A stretch of 64,000 nt of DNA from Plicaturopsis crispa FD-325 SS-3 (Eukaryota; Basidiomycota; Agaricomycetes; Amylocorticiales; Amylocorticiaceae). Below are positions 22,442 to 33,943 of this stretch, piece after piece. The notes below the pieces were generated by a model, which saw nothing but the letters and a program-made list of their open reading frames with translations, was not told the DNA's origin and made no database searches. The translations under genes were made by a program, and so were the position numbers. The stretch lies in assembly GCA_000827205.1 (NCBI GenBank), contig KN832557.1, forward strand, positions 256,493 to 320,492. Direction: 5' to 3'. The first letter of the stretch is position 1, and each line of letters begins with the position of its first letter.

Positions 22442-24494
22442 ATGTCTCCCGACGACTTTCTTCAACTCAGGTTTCCACGGAGCGACTACAATTTGCCTAT
22501 GCTTGAGCACACGCAAACGTGCAATGATGATTCTCTCACAGATCTTCTCGACCGAGACTTCGTGTTGGTCGGCTTTAGACCTACGTATGTCACCTTCAAC
22601 GCCGCCGTGAAAGCTTTACGATTTGGAGAAATGGATGCTGCCGTTTCGGAAATGTAAGTTCACTTCGCCATAAAACACATCGGAGACCTGATATGACGCA
22701 CAGAGAAACGGTAGAGAGGAGATATCTAGAACCTGTCGTTGAATTCGCCAATAAGTTCCTTTTTGGGGGAGACTTTGCAGCGTCACGTATATTCTTTGTC
22801 AAAGCAGATAACAATGGTGCGCCTCATGTCAGTGTCGACTTCTCTATTGAATCATTCATACTCTCTTCAAGGACTGTGGAAAAGTGCCGTCTTGTCTGCG
22901 GAAGTCCCGAGAGAGGCTAATGAACCTGTCGACAAGAAGAATATATGCGTGGCGCTGTTCGTCGTAGGTTTTTTGCTTCATCAAGCTAGTCGTGTAAATA
23001 ATCTTTCTTGAAGGCAGCAGGTAACCTCAAATCGACTGATTTTATGACGGCCAATGAACAAGTCAAGACGAAGGTGGTGATGCGGCGCCTTCTAGCTGAG
23101 CTTCGCTTGCAGTGCATTGAAAATCAATGCCGATACGGGTTTCTCACTGACGGCATCGTCTCTGTGCTCTATCGCCATTATCCCGACTACTCTCCAGATC
23201 TTGCGAATGTCAGCGTCGCGTCTGACGAGGCCGAGTATGGCCCTCGAAAAGCTCTCGCATATGCAATATGGAGCGATGCGTTGCACTTAAAACTGTCTAC
23301 ACTTTCCGGCTACCGAGCTCCTCACTTCTGTCAAGGTGCACTGAAGAACTTGGACTCTTCTGCCTCGGCACCAGTTTCGGACGAGGAACTCATAGCGAAT
23401 AAACGAAGTTTTGAGGACTTCGACCTATACACCATGCAACGAGACCACGCCGCACTTAAAGAGTTCCGACGTTGGAAGCGCCTTGTGAAGTCTGCCGCAA
23501 TCGAAGCGTCGCTGGACACCAGCACCACGCTCACGGTCAAGCCCTTCGAGTTCTTTGCTCGCCATGCTGTGCTCAGGTCCCCCTACCCTCCAATTCCGCT
23601 TCCCCGCGAGACTCTCGACATAGTCGCAAGGCATCCCAGACCTCGTTGCACCCAAATAGACAGTATTCTGGCCAGGATGCCGTGTCCTACCTTCGAAATA
23701 ACGAAGGTGGTTCGGAGTGGTCCCAACCACTGGTCTCAGGTATTCTTTGGGCGGCTACGTGGATCCTCACAGTTGATTTGCTTGAAACTGTTTGATGATC
23801 GGTTTTTTCATCGGCCTAGTCTCAACGGTTACGGCCGAAGTCCTCCCGAGCACCGGTTGTTGACGTTCAATCGCGCAACGGACATGATGAGACGAGAGGA
23901 GAGCATTTATGATAGACTCGCCCACCTACAAGGCACACTCGTGCCACACTGTTACGGCTTCCACGAAGTGCGAATGTTCCTTGTTTCTTGTCCGTTCGAG
24001 TATACTGACCCAGCGTTGTCTTGCTTCTCTTAGTTTGAACTACCCGATGGCTGGCGTCTATGGGGCTTATTCACCGAAATCATCGATGGCCCCCCACTAC
24101 AGGATCTTCCTCTAGGCAAATATCCCTTGGATGTTCAATCAACCCTGGTAAGTTCGCGATCCAATCTTCCCCTTGAAGCTTGGAGCCTTCTGACACAAAT
24201 GACGTCTCTCCGAAGATCACTCGACTCCGACATGGCGTGCGCGCGCTGAAGTATGCAGGTGTCGAACAAACCGATTGGCACTTTGGTCAAATTCTTTGCC
24301 CCTCGGATAGCGCGCTACCGCCCGACATCGTGTTTATTGATTTCGCATTCGCGCTATTGTGGCTGGCCGACAGTGGGGGCGCTCCGGTGACCGATGATTG
24401 TCACAATCTGTATTGCTTGCTTAGGTTCGAGACACACCTCGACGGCGATACTCTCAAGAAATTGTGGTTCCCTGAGGATGTGTGGGAGGAATAA
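22442..24494 (+). CDS. Agaricomycete protein kinase-like family member, paralogue 1
   Basis: Belongs to a large mushroom family with a divergent C-terminal kinase fold. The N-terminal region (MSPDDFLQLRFP) is shared with the paralogue at 33944. A middle block carries RRLLAELRLQC, GFLTDGIVSVLY and the strongly conserved RSFEDFDLYTMQR. The kinase-like lobe has the Lys strand ICLKLFDDRFF, a Glu helix (RREESIYDRLAHLQG), LVPHCYGFHEFELPDGW, the catalytic-loop equivalent TDWHFGQIL and the metal-loop equivalent FIDFAFA. The Asp is kept, but the usual Asn of the catalytic loop is Gln, so activity is doubtful. At least five introns are needed, one of them joining HE to FELPDGW. The start is the first ATG that yields the conserved N-terminus. 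Confidence 0.72.
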
Positions 24495-24577
24495 GTGGTA
24501 ATGATACACGCTAGCATGCATGTATGCCGTACAGCTACTATACATGTTATATATTTGTTTCGAGTATCGTCATGAGG

Positions 24578-27500
24578 CTACGCCCCACTACGACCCGCTG
24601 CCCTGACAGGGCCGCTGTTGCCGAGAGAGGGCAGTTTTTTGTTGGGAGACTCGCCCGAAGGTGGCGGCAAGAATTCTGCAGCAACGAGCCATGCCAAGTA
24701 TCTCCCCATAAGGTCGTCAGATACGGTAGCACCCCGGTCGTCTTGCAAGAGCGATCGCGTATTCGTGTCATCCAGCTCTGGGGCCTTCGTGCTCGTGGGC
24801 AGATCGTCGAGAACAAAGTGTAATAGAGGGAACAGGGCGTTGTCCTGCACCTCCATGACGTGCTGCTCGAGTCGACGCCGCCACACGAGGTACTCGCACT
24901 GTTCGGTAGGGAAGCCGTACTGTGCGAGGGAGGATAGCATCGCATTGAATGTAGGAAGCGGGTTGGCAGTGACGTGAAGGACAGTTTGACGAGCATCGTG
25001 CAGAGGCGCAACTGCGGCAAGCGCGGTGCATTTAGCGACGTGGTCTACAGGAACCATGTTCACGGTGTTGTTGATGTTGGGGACGAGTCCAAGCTGAACG
25101 CAGCCCTTCACCATTCGCCAGATGAAGTCGTCGGTATTGGTGACTATGCGAAATCGGAATCAGTCGCATTAAGAATGGAGTCAAGCACGACACGCACCTG
25201 CGGTTGTGGAGTCACCCACGACGTAACCTGGACGAACGATATGCCCGTTCAGGCCCCTCCGTCCGGCTTCGAACAGCAGTTTTTCGGATACCCACTTGCT
25301 CTGCCCATAGCCGGTCTGCAAGGATGTCCGCGCTCCTTCAAGGTCGTCTGACTCAGGCACTCCCTTGTAGGGACTGTGAGAATTGGACAATGAGTCGGAA
25401 AGCTTCACGTAGTGTTCGGTATCGATAGCAGATGTCGACGAGACGAATACGAGAGATTTTGGCTTGCTGATGGCCGCTAGCTCTATAGCAGTCAAAGTCG
25501 CGAGGACGTTCGGCGACCGAAGCTTCTCGTACGGGTACACCCAGTGAACCTAGAGCAAGTAGGTGAGCATCTTCACACTGGTATTATGGTGAATACTACA
25601 TACCAATGCACCATTATGAACAATCACGTCGGCCGTAGCGGCTATTTGATCCCAAGTCTCTCTGGAAAGGCCAAAGAGCTCCTTTCCTAGATCACCGGTT
25701 ACAACCTCTAGCCTCTGCGATTCGACCCATGCATCGTTCCATACTCCACGGTCCACCGAACCTTCTTTCAGGCGAGTGAGGCCTACCTCGGCTGTTGCAC
25801 CTCGAACAAGACAGACCACCTTCTGAACTCTAGAGGCTGGTCGCGACAGAAGATCGTGTAGGACAAACGCGCCCAAAAAGCCAGTAGCGCCAGTGAGGAA
25901 AACCGTGATAGGACGAGTCGAGAAATCGGAGGGAATAGGACGGTAGGATTCGCGCAGCTTGGGAAGGAGACTATCGTAATCTTGACTGTAACCAGGTGCA
26001 GCATTTGGCCTATTGACATCCCGGGCGCCAGGTACGGCCAAACGGTCACTTGTCTGTGACGCAGTCCCAGCGTCCTTGTAGTCGAGACCGAGATCGGCAT
26101 TGCGCAACGCATCCACTGCCGCGGCTTGCTCGCTTATGGTCGGCCTTTCGAATACCAGGCCTAACGGCGCGTTAATCACGAAGACCTTCCGGATCTCAAA
26201 GATGAGGCGAGTGGCAAGGATGGAATGACCGCCGAGATCGAAGAAGCTCTCATCGAGAGGGATAGGCTGTGGAGCGTTGGGTAGGATGCTTGCCCAGATC
26301 GCTTTCACGGCGTCCTCTGTAGGATTCGCGGCCCGCGATGGTCCACGAGGCTCGGAGGATACGGCTTGTGCAGTGTCGGGGAAAGGAAGCGCGGGTTTGT
26401 CAATCTTGCCATTCGGGTTGAGAGGCATGCGATTCAAAGGCACAAACACTACATTTAGGTCAGTCAGTATAGCAAGAGGCCTGGTCGATGAGACGAACGC
26501 ACGCGAAGGGACGCTGTAGCTTGGTAGCTTCTTCTTCAAATGTTCTCTGATATCTTTGATCAGCCGCCTGTACTTTCGTATGCCTCGCGCAAGACCCTTC
26601 TGTTCCTCTCCATCCGTGACGTCGCTCGCAAACCCGTCCAGCCCAGGTCCTTCGAGAGGCACAAAATAGCTAACAAGTATTTTCTCCTCGTCCTTGTCTC
26701 GCCGGACGAGGGTCACATTCTCCCTCACCAGCGGGTGCTGGCTCAGATGCGTGTCAATCTCGCCGAGCTCGATCCTGAACCCGCGGATCTTGACCTGGTC
26801 GTCTGCACGGCCCGTACACTCGACGATGCCATTGGGTAGGTACCGGCCAAGGTCGCCAGATCGGTACATCCGGTCGCGGATGCCCTTCCAGTACCGAGAC
26901 TCGGGCCCTGCAAGCCCCTGCGGCGGATGCAGAATCGTATCCTTACGCGCGGGGCTGCTAGCTGCGAACCAGTTGGCGACGAACTTCTCTGCCGTCGCGT
27001 CAGGGTCCGAGTATCCTTCAGCCAAGCCTCCGGACCGCACGTATATTTCGCCGACCTCGCCCACCGCGCACGGCACATTCCGGTCATTCCTGTTTACGAC
27101 GAGCAGCTGCACGTCGATCATGCCCTCCCCAGCAGGCATGATGTCCTTCTGCATCGCCAAAAAGGTCGCGTCTTCGGATACGGGAGGAATAGCGAAATAG
27201 GAAACGGCCCGTTGCGTCTCTGTGGTACCGTACATGTTAATGATGCGCACATTGGACGCGAGAGCCTGGAGGCGCAGACAATCACGCTTGGTGAGCACGT
27301 CTCCGACGAAAAATGCGTTTCGGAGGGAGGGGATTTGACGTGTCGCCTGGGCAGAGAGGAGCTGACCCATAGCTGGTGTAAGATGCGTGACCGTAACAGA
27401 GCTGTCGGCCATCCACTCTGCAAGACGCCCGGGAGTGCCGATATCATCAGCAGTCGGCACATGCAGTTCCGCGCCGAAGAATAGAGGTGTGAACACTGGT

Positions 27501-29160
27501 AAACCATCAGTTCCAGGACGAATCGTTTCGAGCTACCATTCGAACTCACTATCGCGCTGGATGGGATCGTGGGCAATTCCACTTAGCATGGTGAACTTTG
27601 ATTCCGCGGTCAACTCGAACCTCTCGCCCATCCATGGGAAGAAATGGGTCAGGCTGTAATGCCTGCCCTTTACGCCCTTCGGGATGCCTGTACTTCCGCT
27701 TGTAAAGGAAAGCGTTCCTACACTGTCGGGGCCGAGGGCAACGTTGGGATCCGTGTCACCCAAGTGCGAATGCGATTGCAAAACATCTCGTGCATCGCCT
27801 GTACTAGACAGACCCCCGCCCGAGATATCACCGTTAGGCGAGAGCTCGAGCGCAGGCACCTCGACTCTGATTTTCAGTTCCGTGGAGATATAGTCGCGGA
27901 CGGAGGGCCCGATCGTTCCGGCGCCTTTCAAAACGACGAGTCCGCGCGGCTGCGCGACGCCGAGATATATGGTCTGCCGTGAAGGCGGATATGCCGGGTC
28001 TGCTCGAACCCAGGTAAGATTTTGACCGATACAATGAGGTAACGAAATGGAGGAAACGGACCAATTACGGAAAATACTGCACCAGCCTTCAGGATGGCCA
28101 TGACGGCGACTACAAGCTCCACACTCCGATGTGCGTACACCATGACAACCTCCTCGCGCTGTACGCCGCCTTGTAGTAGATGGTGCGCCAGTACATTCGA
28201 TGCGCGCCGAATAGCACCATACGAGTAAGTTATCTTTTGTTGCGGGTCGTACAAGTTCTCGGCGGGGAGGCTTTGTATGACGCAGGGTCGGTCAGGCCAC
28301 TGCTGCGCATTTCTAGAAAAGACGTCTGTGATGGCGCCTTTCCAGTCGCACCAATGCAGATCGGCCGTAGGATCAGGAAGTTTAGCGCGTTGAGTAGGCG
28401 TTAGCAGCGGGACCGATCCTATGGGTGCCAATGGATTCGACGCAACTTTGCGAAGGAGAGTGGACAGTTGGTCCACAATAGATGCGATACGAGTGGACGT
28501 GAATAGGAGCGAGTTGTACAGTATCCGGAGTGAGATGTGCGGGGCGAGGGACGCGCGAGTAGTTGCTGGAGGGCGCGTCACAAATATCGTTAGATCGGAC
28601 GTCAAACTCGTAGATCGGATGAAGTTATCCTTCGGCTCGTCTGTCTCGTCAAAGAAACGTACGCGAAAAAGCGGGCGCGAGCCGTCTGCCGTCGTCTCGT
28701 CCTTGTCCTTGTTCAACGCGCGGACGATCGTATCAAACGGCAACGCGTCTGCCTCTGCGTCCTTCTCCACCTGTTGCACATGCTGCACTACCGCCCAGAA
28801 CGGATCCTTGGGATCAACAGAGAGACGGAGGACTAGAGGATCTCGCGCGAGAGCCGAGGACGAGCCGATGACCAGGTCGGTGTCACCAGTGTATCGATGG
28901 AGGAGGACGGTGAATGCGGCGAGAAGAAGGTGAAATGCAGATGGTTTGCTCGTTGCGACTATGTCGTCATCCGCATCTTCGTCCTCGGTGTACAGGACAA
29001 GTTTGAGCAGACTTAGCGCAGTCTGTTCAGAGAGTTCCGCGACATGGGCTGCCTCGACGAGCTTGTTTGTCCCGGAAGGTCTAGGGTAATCGGTAGGAAG
29101 AGAAATCGACGGTAGATTTTGAAGTTTGGCGACTACTCTCGTCAGTGTTTCGTCGGCCAT
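24578..29160 (-). CDS. LYS2: L-2-aminoadipate reductase (alpha-aminoadipate semialdehyde dehydrogenase)
   Basis: Large modular enzyme of the fungal lysine pathway; it adenylates alpha-aminoadipate, carries it as a thioester and reduces it to the semialdehyde with NADPH. The N-terminal condensation-like and adenylation domain includes the P-loop FTSGSTGIPKGVKGRH and NMYGTTETQRAVSYF. YRSGDLGRYLPNGIVECTGR comes next, then the PCP motif FFDLGGHSILATRL, whose Ser carries phosphopantetheine. The reductase domain has TVFLTGATGFLGAFVL and the active-site YGQSKW. Four to six introns give about 1,430 residues, normal for Lys2. The start MADETLTRVV fits the family. The protein needs Lys5-type phosphopantetheinylation. 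No lesion is evident. Confidence 0.95.
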
Positions 29161-30116
29161 CGCAAGTGAACGGATTTACCCAGCGCGAAAGGCGATATGG
29201 AGCTCACACTCTAGGCAGGTAGAGCGCTCAGAGGCAGGTCAAAAAATGAGAGTCGAGTCAAAAGATAGGGGTTGTGCTATAGATCGTAAAGCCGAAAAGG
29301 CCGATCTCAAGATCTCATACGTCGGTGGCGGTACGGACGACTCCTGCCTGACAATGAGCACTGAAGACGGCACAGACAAGTCCCATGCACAGTACTGCAC
29401 AACTCGTACTCTCGTACAGCGCTCCCTTCCCTCGAACACTGCTCTCAACTTACCACGAGCAAATACTGAAGGGTGGGACGTGCTTACCCCATTTCATGAA
29501 AGCCGATTTCATGATCATGTTGAAGTCGCCGGCGCCCAAGGCTCGGAGCGGTCCCTAGCCTGAGGCCTGAGGGTTGGACCGTATGGTGCGTGAAACGAGA
29601 CTGAATGATGAAGGTTTCATACCGTGAGCTTCGTTGAACACACATATGCCTGATATGCTAACGTTTCGCTGCCAGGGGATGCGTTACTTACTAGCACGAC
29701 GGATCCCCTTTCATCTACGGTGTGATCCCCAAAGCAGACCCACGGAGTAAAGAAAGCTATACTCCGTTTCATGGCTAAAATGGGTGCCCTAATACTCATA
29801 ACTTTACGCGTCTCAGCGCGCAATCACTCTTCCCAACGCGAGCACCCCGCTGCACGGTCAACTATTATGAGCCGCGAGTGCTATAAAGCTTGAGCACTCA
29901 AGTCGTGAATAAGTCGAGCCATCTCCACTAATTCACGCCCACCTCGCGCCCTTCATCTCTCCTCTTCCGGCTGTGCCGTTTTATTTCACGACTGTAATCG
30001 CACCATCCTCCAACTTTCATTCGTTAACCTGTGAGTAACAAACACCTCATTTGAAGCCTCGATAAATCCTCCTTACGCACACACGCGCAGATCCTTCCGC
30101 AATCCATACTTTCGCC
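29161..30116. promoter_or_regulatory. Divergent promoter region of LYS2 and the small secreted protein gene
   Basis: No gene is supported here. The right side has a pyrimidine-rich block near 29940-30010 typical of a strongly expressed fungal gene, preceded by a TATAAA element at 29882. Confidence 0.5.
29882..29887 (+). promoter_or_regulatory. TATA box upstream of the small secreted protein gene
   Basis: A perfect TATAAA about 235 bases before the ATG at 30117, in a suitable position if the leader is long. The flanking GAGTGC and GAGCACTC look partly palindromic. Confidence 0.45.
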
Positions 30117-30545
30117 ATGCAATTCCAAATTCTTGCCGTCCTCTTGACCTCCGCCTTGTCGGCTATGGCATTCCCCTCGTGAGTAGCCTCTGAGTAACCG
30201 CGCTTCATGATGCTTGAACGTCCGCGGCTCATTTGTTAAACAGATTGTCTGAAGACCAAGTATGGGCCCGAAGCATTCTGAAGTCCATCGCCATCCGCGA
30301 CACTGAGGACACGATGATCGCTCGCCAGTCGGATGGAGCGTGCACGTTCGCTGCCCCCGGCACACCTCGTCAGTATTCTCTCAACCGTACACGCCCACTA
30401 GACATTGACGATCCATCTCCCGCTAGCGATCAACAACGGCTCGAACGGCTGTGTTCCCATTGCAAACTTGGGCTTCTCGCCCGGAGTGATCAACTGCAAC
30501 AACGGCGTGCCTACGACGAAGGACTGCGGCGTGCTTTGGCGGTAA
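30117..30545 (+). CDS. Small secreted protein with four cysteines
   Basis: Three exons encode about 100 residues. The first exon gives a clear signal peptide, MQFQILAVLLTSALSAMAFP. The propeptide-like middle reads LSEDQVWARSILKSIAIRD and is followed by MIARQSDGACTF. The C-terminal domain carries NGSNGCVPIANLGFSPGVI, then NCNNGVPTTKDCGVLWR and the stop at 30545. There are four Cys in all (ACTF, NGCVP, INCNN, KDCGV), enough for two disulfides, and two Asn-Gly-rich turns. The donor after TTCCCCTC and the second intron, ending in CCGCTAG, keep frame. I do not recognise the family; it resembles the short effector-like proteins common in mushroom secretomes. Confidence 0.7.
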
Positions 30546-31138
30546 CGGGCACGCGAAGTGCTCGTTCAATCTCTTGGCATGAATACGGAATTTGGAGCGG
30601 GATAGTGTGGGGTGTGCATGCGACATGAACGGCCCTCAGGATGAGCGTTTTCGATCATTGGGTACTCCTCGAGGGCTGGCATGTGCAAAACCAATGTAAT
30701 TGCTGTTGTCGTGCTGGGCGCAATCCATTCCCTCAGACAAAATAATCGTCTGCTTGCATGGATTGTTGAGATCGCTCGATACATAGATAAGTTATCCGAT
30801 GTACACAGAAAGCGTTTGTACTAGTACTACTGCTCTTATATTATTATGAAAGATAGATCGACTTTCAAGCAACGGAATGAAATTGAAATTCGGACGCGAG
30901 CTCCTCCACGTGCAACGCGAGCCCATGTCTCGTGCCCGAAATTTGTCTTCCGGACACCGACCCGGGGCTGGTTAGTTCTCCTCCTCGATCATATCTAAAC
31001 GTCAAAACATCTGCCTGTACGCTACTCAATCACCTATCTTTCTGGAGGTGCCAGGCTGTGCTATAATCCCAACAAATCGTTACGACAGAGATCAAGTCCC
31101 TATTCATTCAGGACGAAAGCCGCACCCTCACCCGAAAA
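30546..31138. other. Intergenic region between the secreted protein gene and ENP2
   Basis: Contains an AT-rich 3' flank near 30820-30850 and the ENP2 promoter. No gene or repeat is recognised. Confidence 0.5.
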
Positions 31139-33757
31139 ATGGTCTCGCTACCCGACTCTGGCGATGTAAAAGTGTACACTGTCAACGGCGCAGCCTCGGG
31201 ATCGTCGTCTGCCCTGCCGGACTGGCTCACGCGCAAACGCGCTGCCAAAGGGAAGGGAAAACGCGCCATCCGGGAACATGTCGAAGGCACAATCGAGCTC
31301 ATACAGGGCTTTGAATTCCCCGAAGCAAGCAACCGAGTGAAGACTACGAGGGACGGACACCACGCCGTCGCAACAGGGACGTATAAACCGCAAATACGAG
31401 TCTGGGACTTGGACCAGCTCTCGCTAAAGTTCGAGCGGCACTCAGATGCAGAGAATGTCGATTTTATCGTGCGTGAGTCGTGATTTAGTCGTCCAGCGTT
31501 ATGCTAAATTCGACATTGGGTGTACAGCTCCTCTCCGATGACTGGACCAAGTCTATACACCTCCAAAATGACCGAAGCGTGGAGCTGCATACACAGGGCG
31601 GGTTTCATTACCGTACCCGTATACCGCGATTCGGCCGCGCACTAGGCTACCATTTCCCCTCCTGCGACGCCTTCATCGCTGGCTCCGGAAACGAAATATA
31701 CCGCCTCAATCTCGAGCAGGGAAGGTTTCTCAACCCTCTTGTTCTCGAAAGTGAGGGCGGCGGTGACATACCAGGTGTCAACGTCGTAGATATCAACCCC
31801 GCACACCAACTTCTCGCTTTTGGAATCGAAGGAAACGGAACAGTGCAATTCTGGGATCCGCGATCCCGCTCGAGCGTAGGCATACTGCAGTTACCACATA
31901 ACCGGCTCATGCCGTCCACCGCGAATGCCGTGTCGACGCTTCCTGGAATTGAAGGCGTGACTGGCCCCGGAATCTCGGTGACAGCCATCTCATCACGGGC
32001 AGATGGACTATCGTACGCGGTGGGGACTTCTACCGGCCATACCTTGCTGTATGACATCCGTGCGGCGCGCCCGTACGCGGTCAAAGACCAAGGCTACGGT
32101 CTTCCCGTCAAGAACGTTGCCTGGATTGAGGGCGGAAGCCGTATGGCCGGTGACGGTATGGTCCTCAGCGCCGACAAAAAAGTCATCAAGATATGGGACC
32201 GAAATTCCGTAAGTTTTCTCTTATCTGACCGTTTCACATAACGCGCTCTCATCATCGTTGCACCGTAGCCATCCAGCAATTTCACCTCCATAACGCCCGC
32301 CGCAGACGTGAACCACGTCCACCACGTGCCGGGGAGCGGGTTACTCCTGGTCGCGAACGAGGGCATCCAGATGACCACGTTCTTCATCCCGCAGCTCGGG
32401 CCCGCCCCGCGGTGGGCGAGCTTCCTCGAGAACATCACCGAGGAAATGGAGGACCAGGCCGTGCGCACGGTGTACGAGGACTACAAGTTCGTCGAGCGCT
32501 CAGAGCTTCGCAGGTACGTCTTTCATCCATCTCGCTCCCCTCCTCCCGTAGACACGCTCTAATGCCCCTTTTCTATTTCTTCTACTTCTATTTAGTCTTG
32601 GATTGGACCACCTGGTCGGCACGCCTGCACTCAAACCGTACATGCACGGCTACTTCCTGTCTCTGAAACTGTACGACGCGGCGCGCGTTATCGCGAATCC
32701 GTTCGCATACGCCGAGCACCGCGAGAAGCTGGTGCGTAACAAGATGGAGAAACTCGCCGAAGGGCGGATACGCGCGAAGAAGGACCCGGGCGTCAAGGTC
32801 AATAAAGCGCTTGCGGAGAAGATCCAGAGGGAGGAGGAGCGTGAGCGGCAGCGGAAGGAGAAACAGCGGTCACGGAAGGCCGCGGCGCTCGAGCGAGCCG
32901 ACGCCGACGCCGACGGAGATGCGATGGACGTCGATGAGGAGGCCCTGCCAGCGGACGGCGAGAAGCCGAATTTACTCAACGACCCCCGGTTCCAGAAGCT
33001 GTTCGAGGATCCACAGTATGCAGTCGACGAAGCAACCAGGGAGTTCGCACTATTGAATCCATCGGCTGCTCAGCAGAACAGAGGCGGGAAGACAAAGACC
33101 GCGGTGGAAGAGGAGGAGGAGGAGAGCGACAAGGTGTCTTCAGACGGCCTCGGAGGAGACAGCGACAGCGACGGAGACGCGAGCGACGATAGCAGTGATG
33201 CTGGTGGTGAGTCCTCCTTCTTTCCTTCCGCCTACTCTCAAAGATTTCAGTGCTAATCCATGTATTCTCCAGAACTCAACGCGTTCGATCCGCGTGCGCG
33301 GCCCGGGCAGACGAACAAACGCGCCCAAGAAGCGTACGCGCGCACGAAGGAGCACAATCGCACCGCGAACGTCAACTATGTGCCCATGCGTGCGCAGACC
33401 GGGTCCGCACGCCGCGGGGCCGACAAAAACGCGACTTTCGGCCAGCGGCGCCTGTCCGCAGGCAAACCACCCGGCAGGCCCGCGTCTGCACACCGCGTTG
33501 CGGATGGGGGCTTCGAGACCAGCTGGGTGCCCTCGTCGACGAGAGGTGGCGACGCGGACGATATGCTCGTTCCTGGGGGAGGGGAGCGGAAGGGCAAGGA
33601 TAAGGATAAGAGAAAGGGTGTGGAGTCGTTCGGGGCGGGGATGGAGAAGGGTGGCGAGGAGCGGTCTGTAGAGCTCAGTGAGAGCGAACGGAAGGGGAGG
33701 ACCCAGCGGCGGAAAGGTATCAGGAGTGGGAGCAAAAACACATTTAGGAAGATATGA
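31139..33757 (+). CDS. ENP2: Nucleolar WD40 protein Enp2/NOL10
   Basis: Essential component of the small-subunit processome, acting in the nucleolus in 18S rRNA maturation. The WD40 propeller begins VYTVNGAASG and includes QGFEFPEASNRVKTTRDGH. LSDDWTKSIHLQNDRSVELH is formed across the first intron. RIPRFGRALGYHFPSCD, IYRLNLEQGRFLNPL, SADKKVIKIWD and VYEDYKFVERSEL follow. LGLDHLVGTPALKPYMHGYF and the NUC153-like FQKLFEDPQYAVDE come after the propeller, and the C-terminal half is rich in Lys and Glu with runs of acidic residues. The protein ends GSKNTFRKI. Four introns are visible. The order and spacing of motifs match NOL10 throughout. Confidence 0.95.
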
Positions 33758-33943
33758 AGCTCGTCGCCTTCATCTTTCATCGTACGTCTGTAAGTAGCTA
33801 GATTTCATCACGAGTGTGTACTTACGTATGGCATCTGTCTTATTCGTCTTGTACAAGAAGGACAACACGCTTGCAACACGCCTTCAGTTTTCCTGACAAG
33901 TTGCGTTTGTTGAGAACTAACAACTACCTTCCTTTGCATAGCC

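Noticed and set aside
28421-28933. Long open frame on the plus strand opposite LYS2
   Set aside because: It is the antisense shadow of the conserved adenylation domain and has no protein motifs of its own.
24578-29160. NRPS-like secondary metabolite gene
   Set aside because: The full Lys2 architecture and motifs (NMYGTTETQRAVSYF, LGGHSILATRL, reductase with YGQSK) fit alpha-aminoadipate reductase, and no tailoring genes cluster with it.
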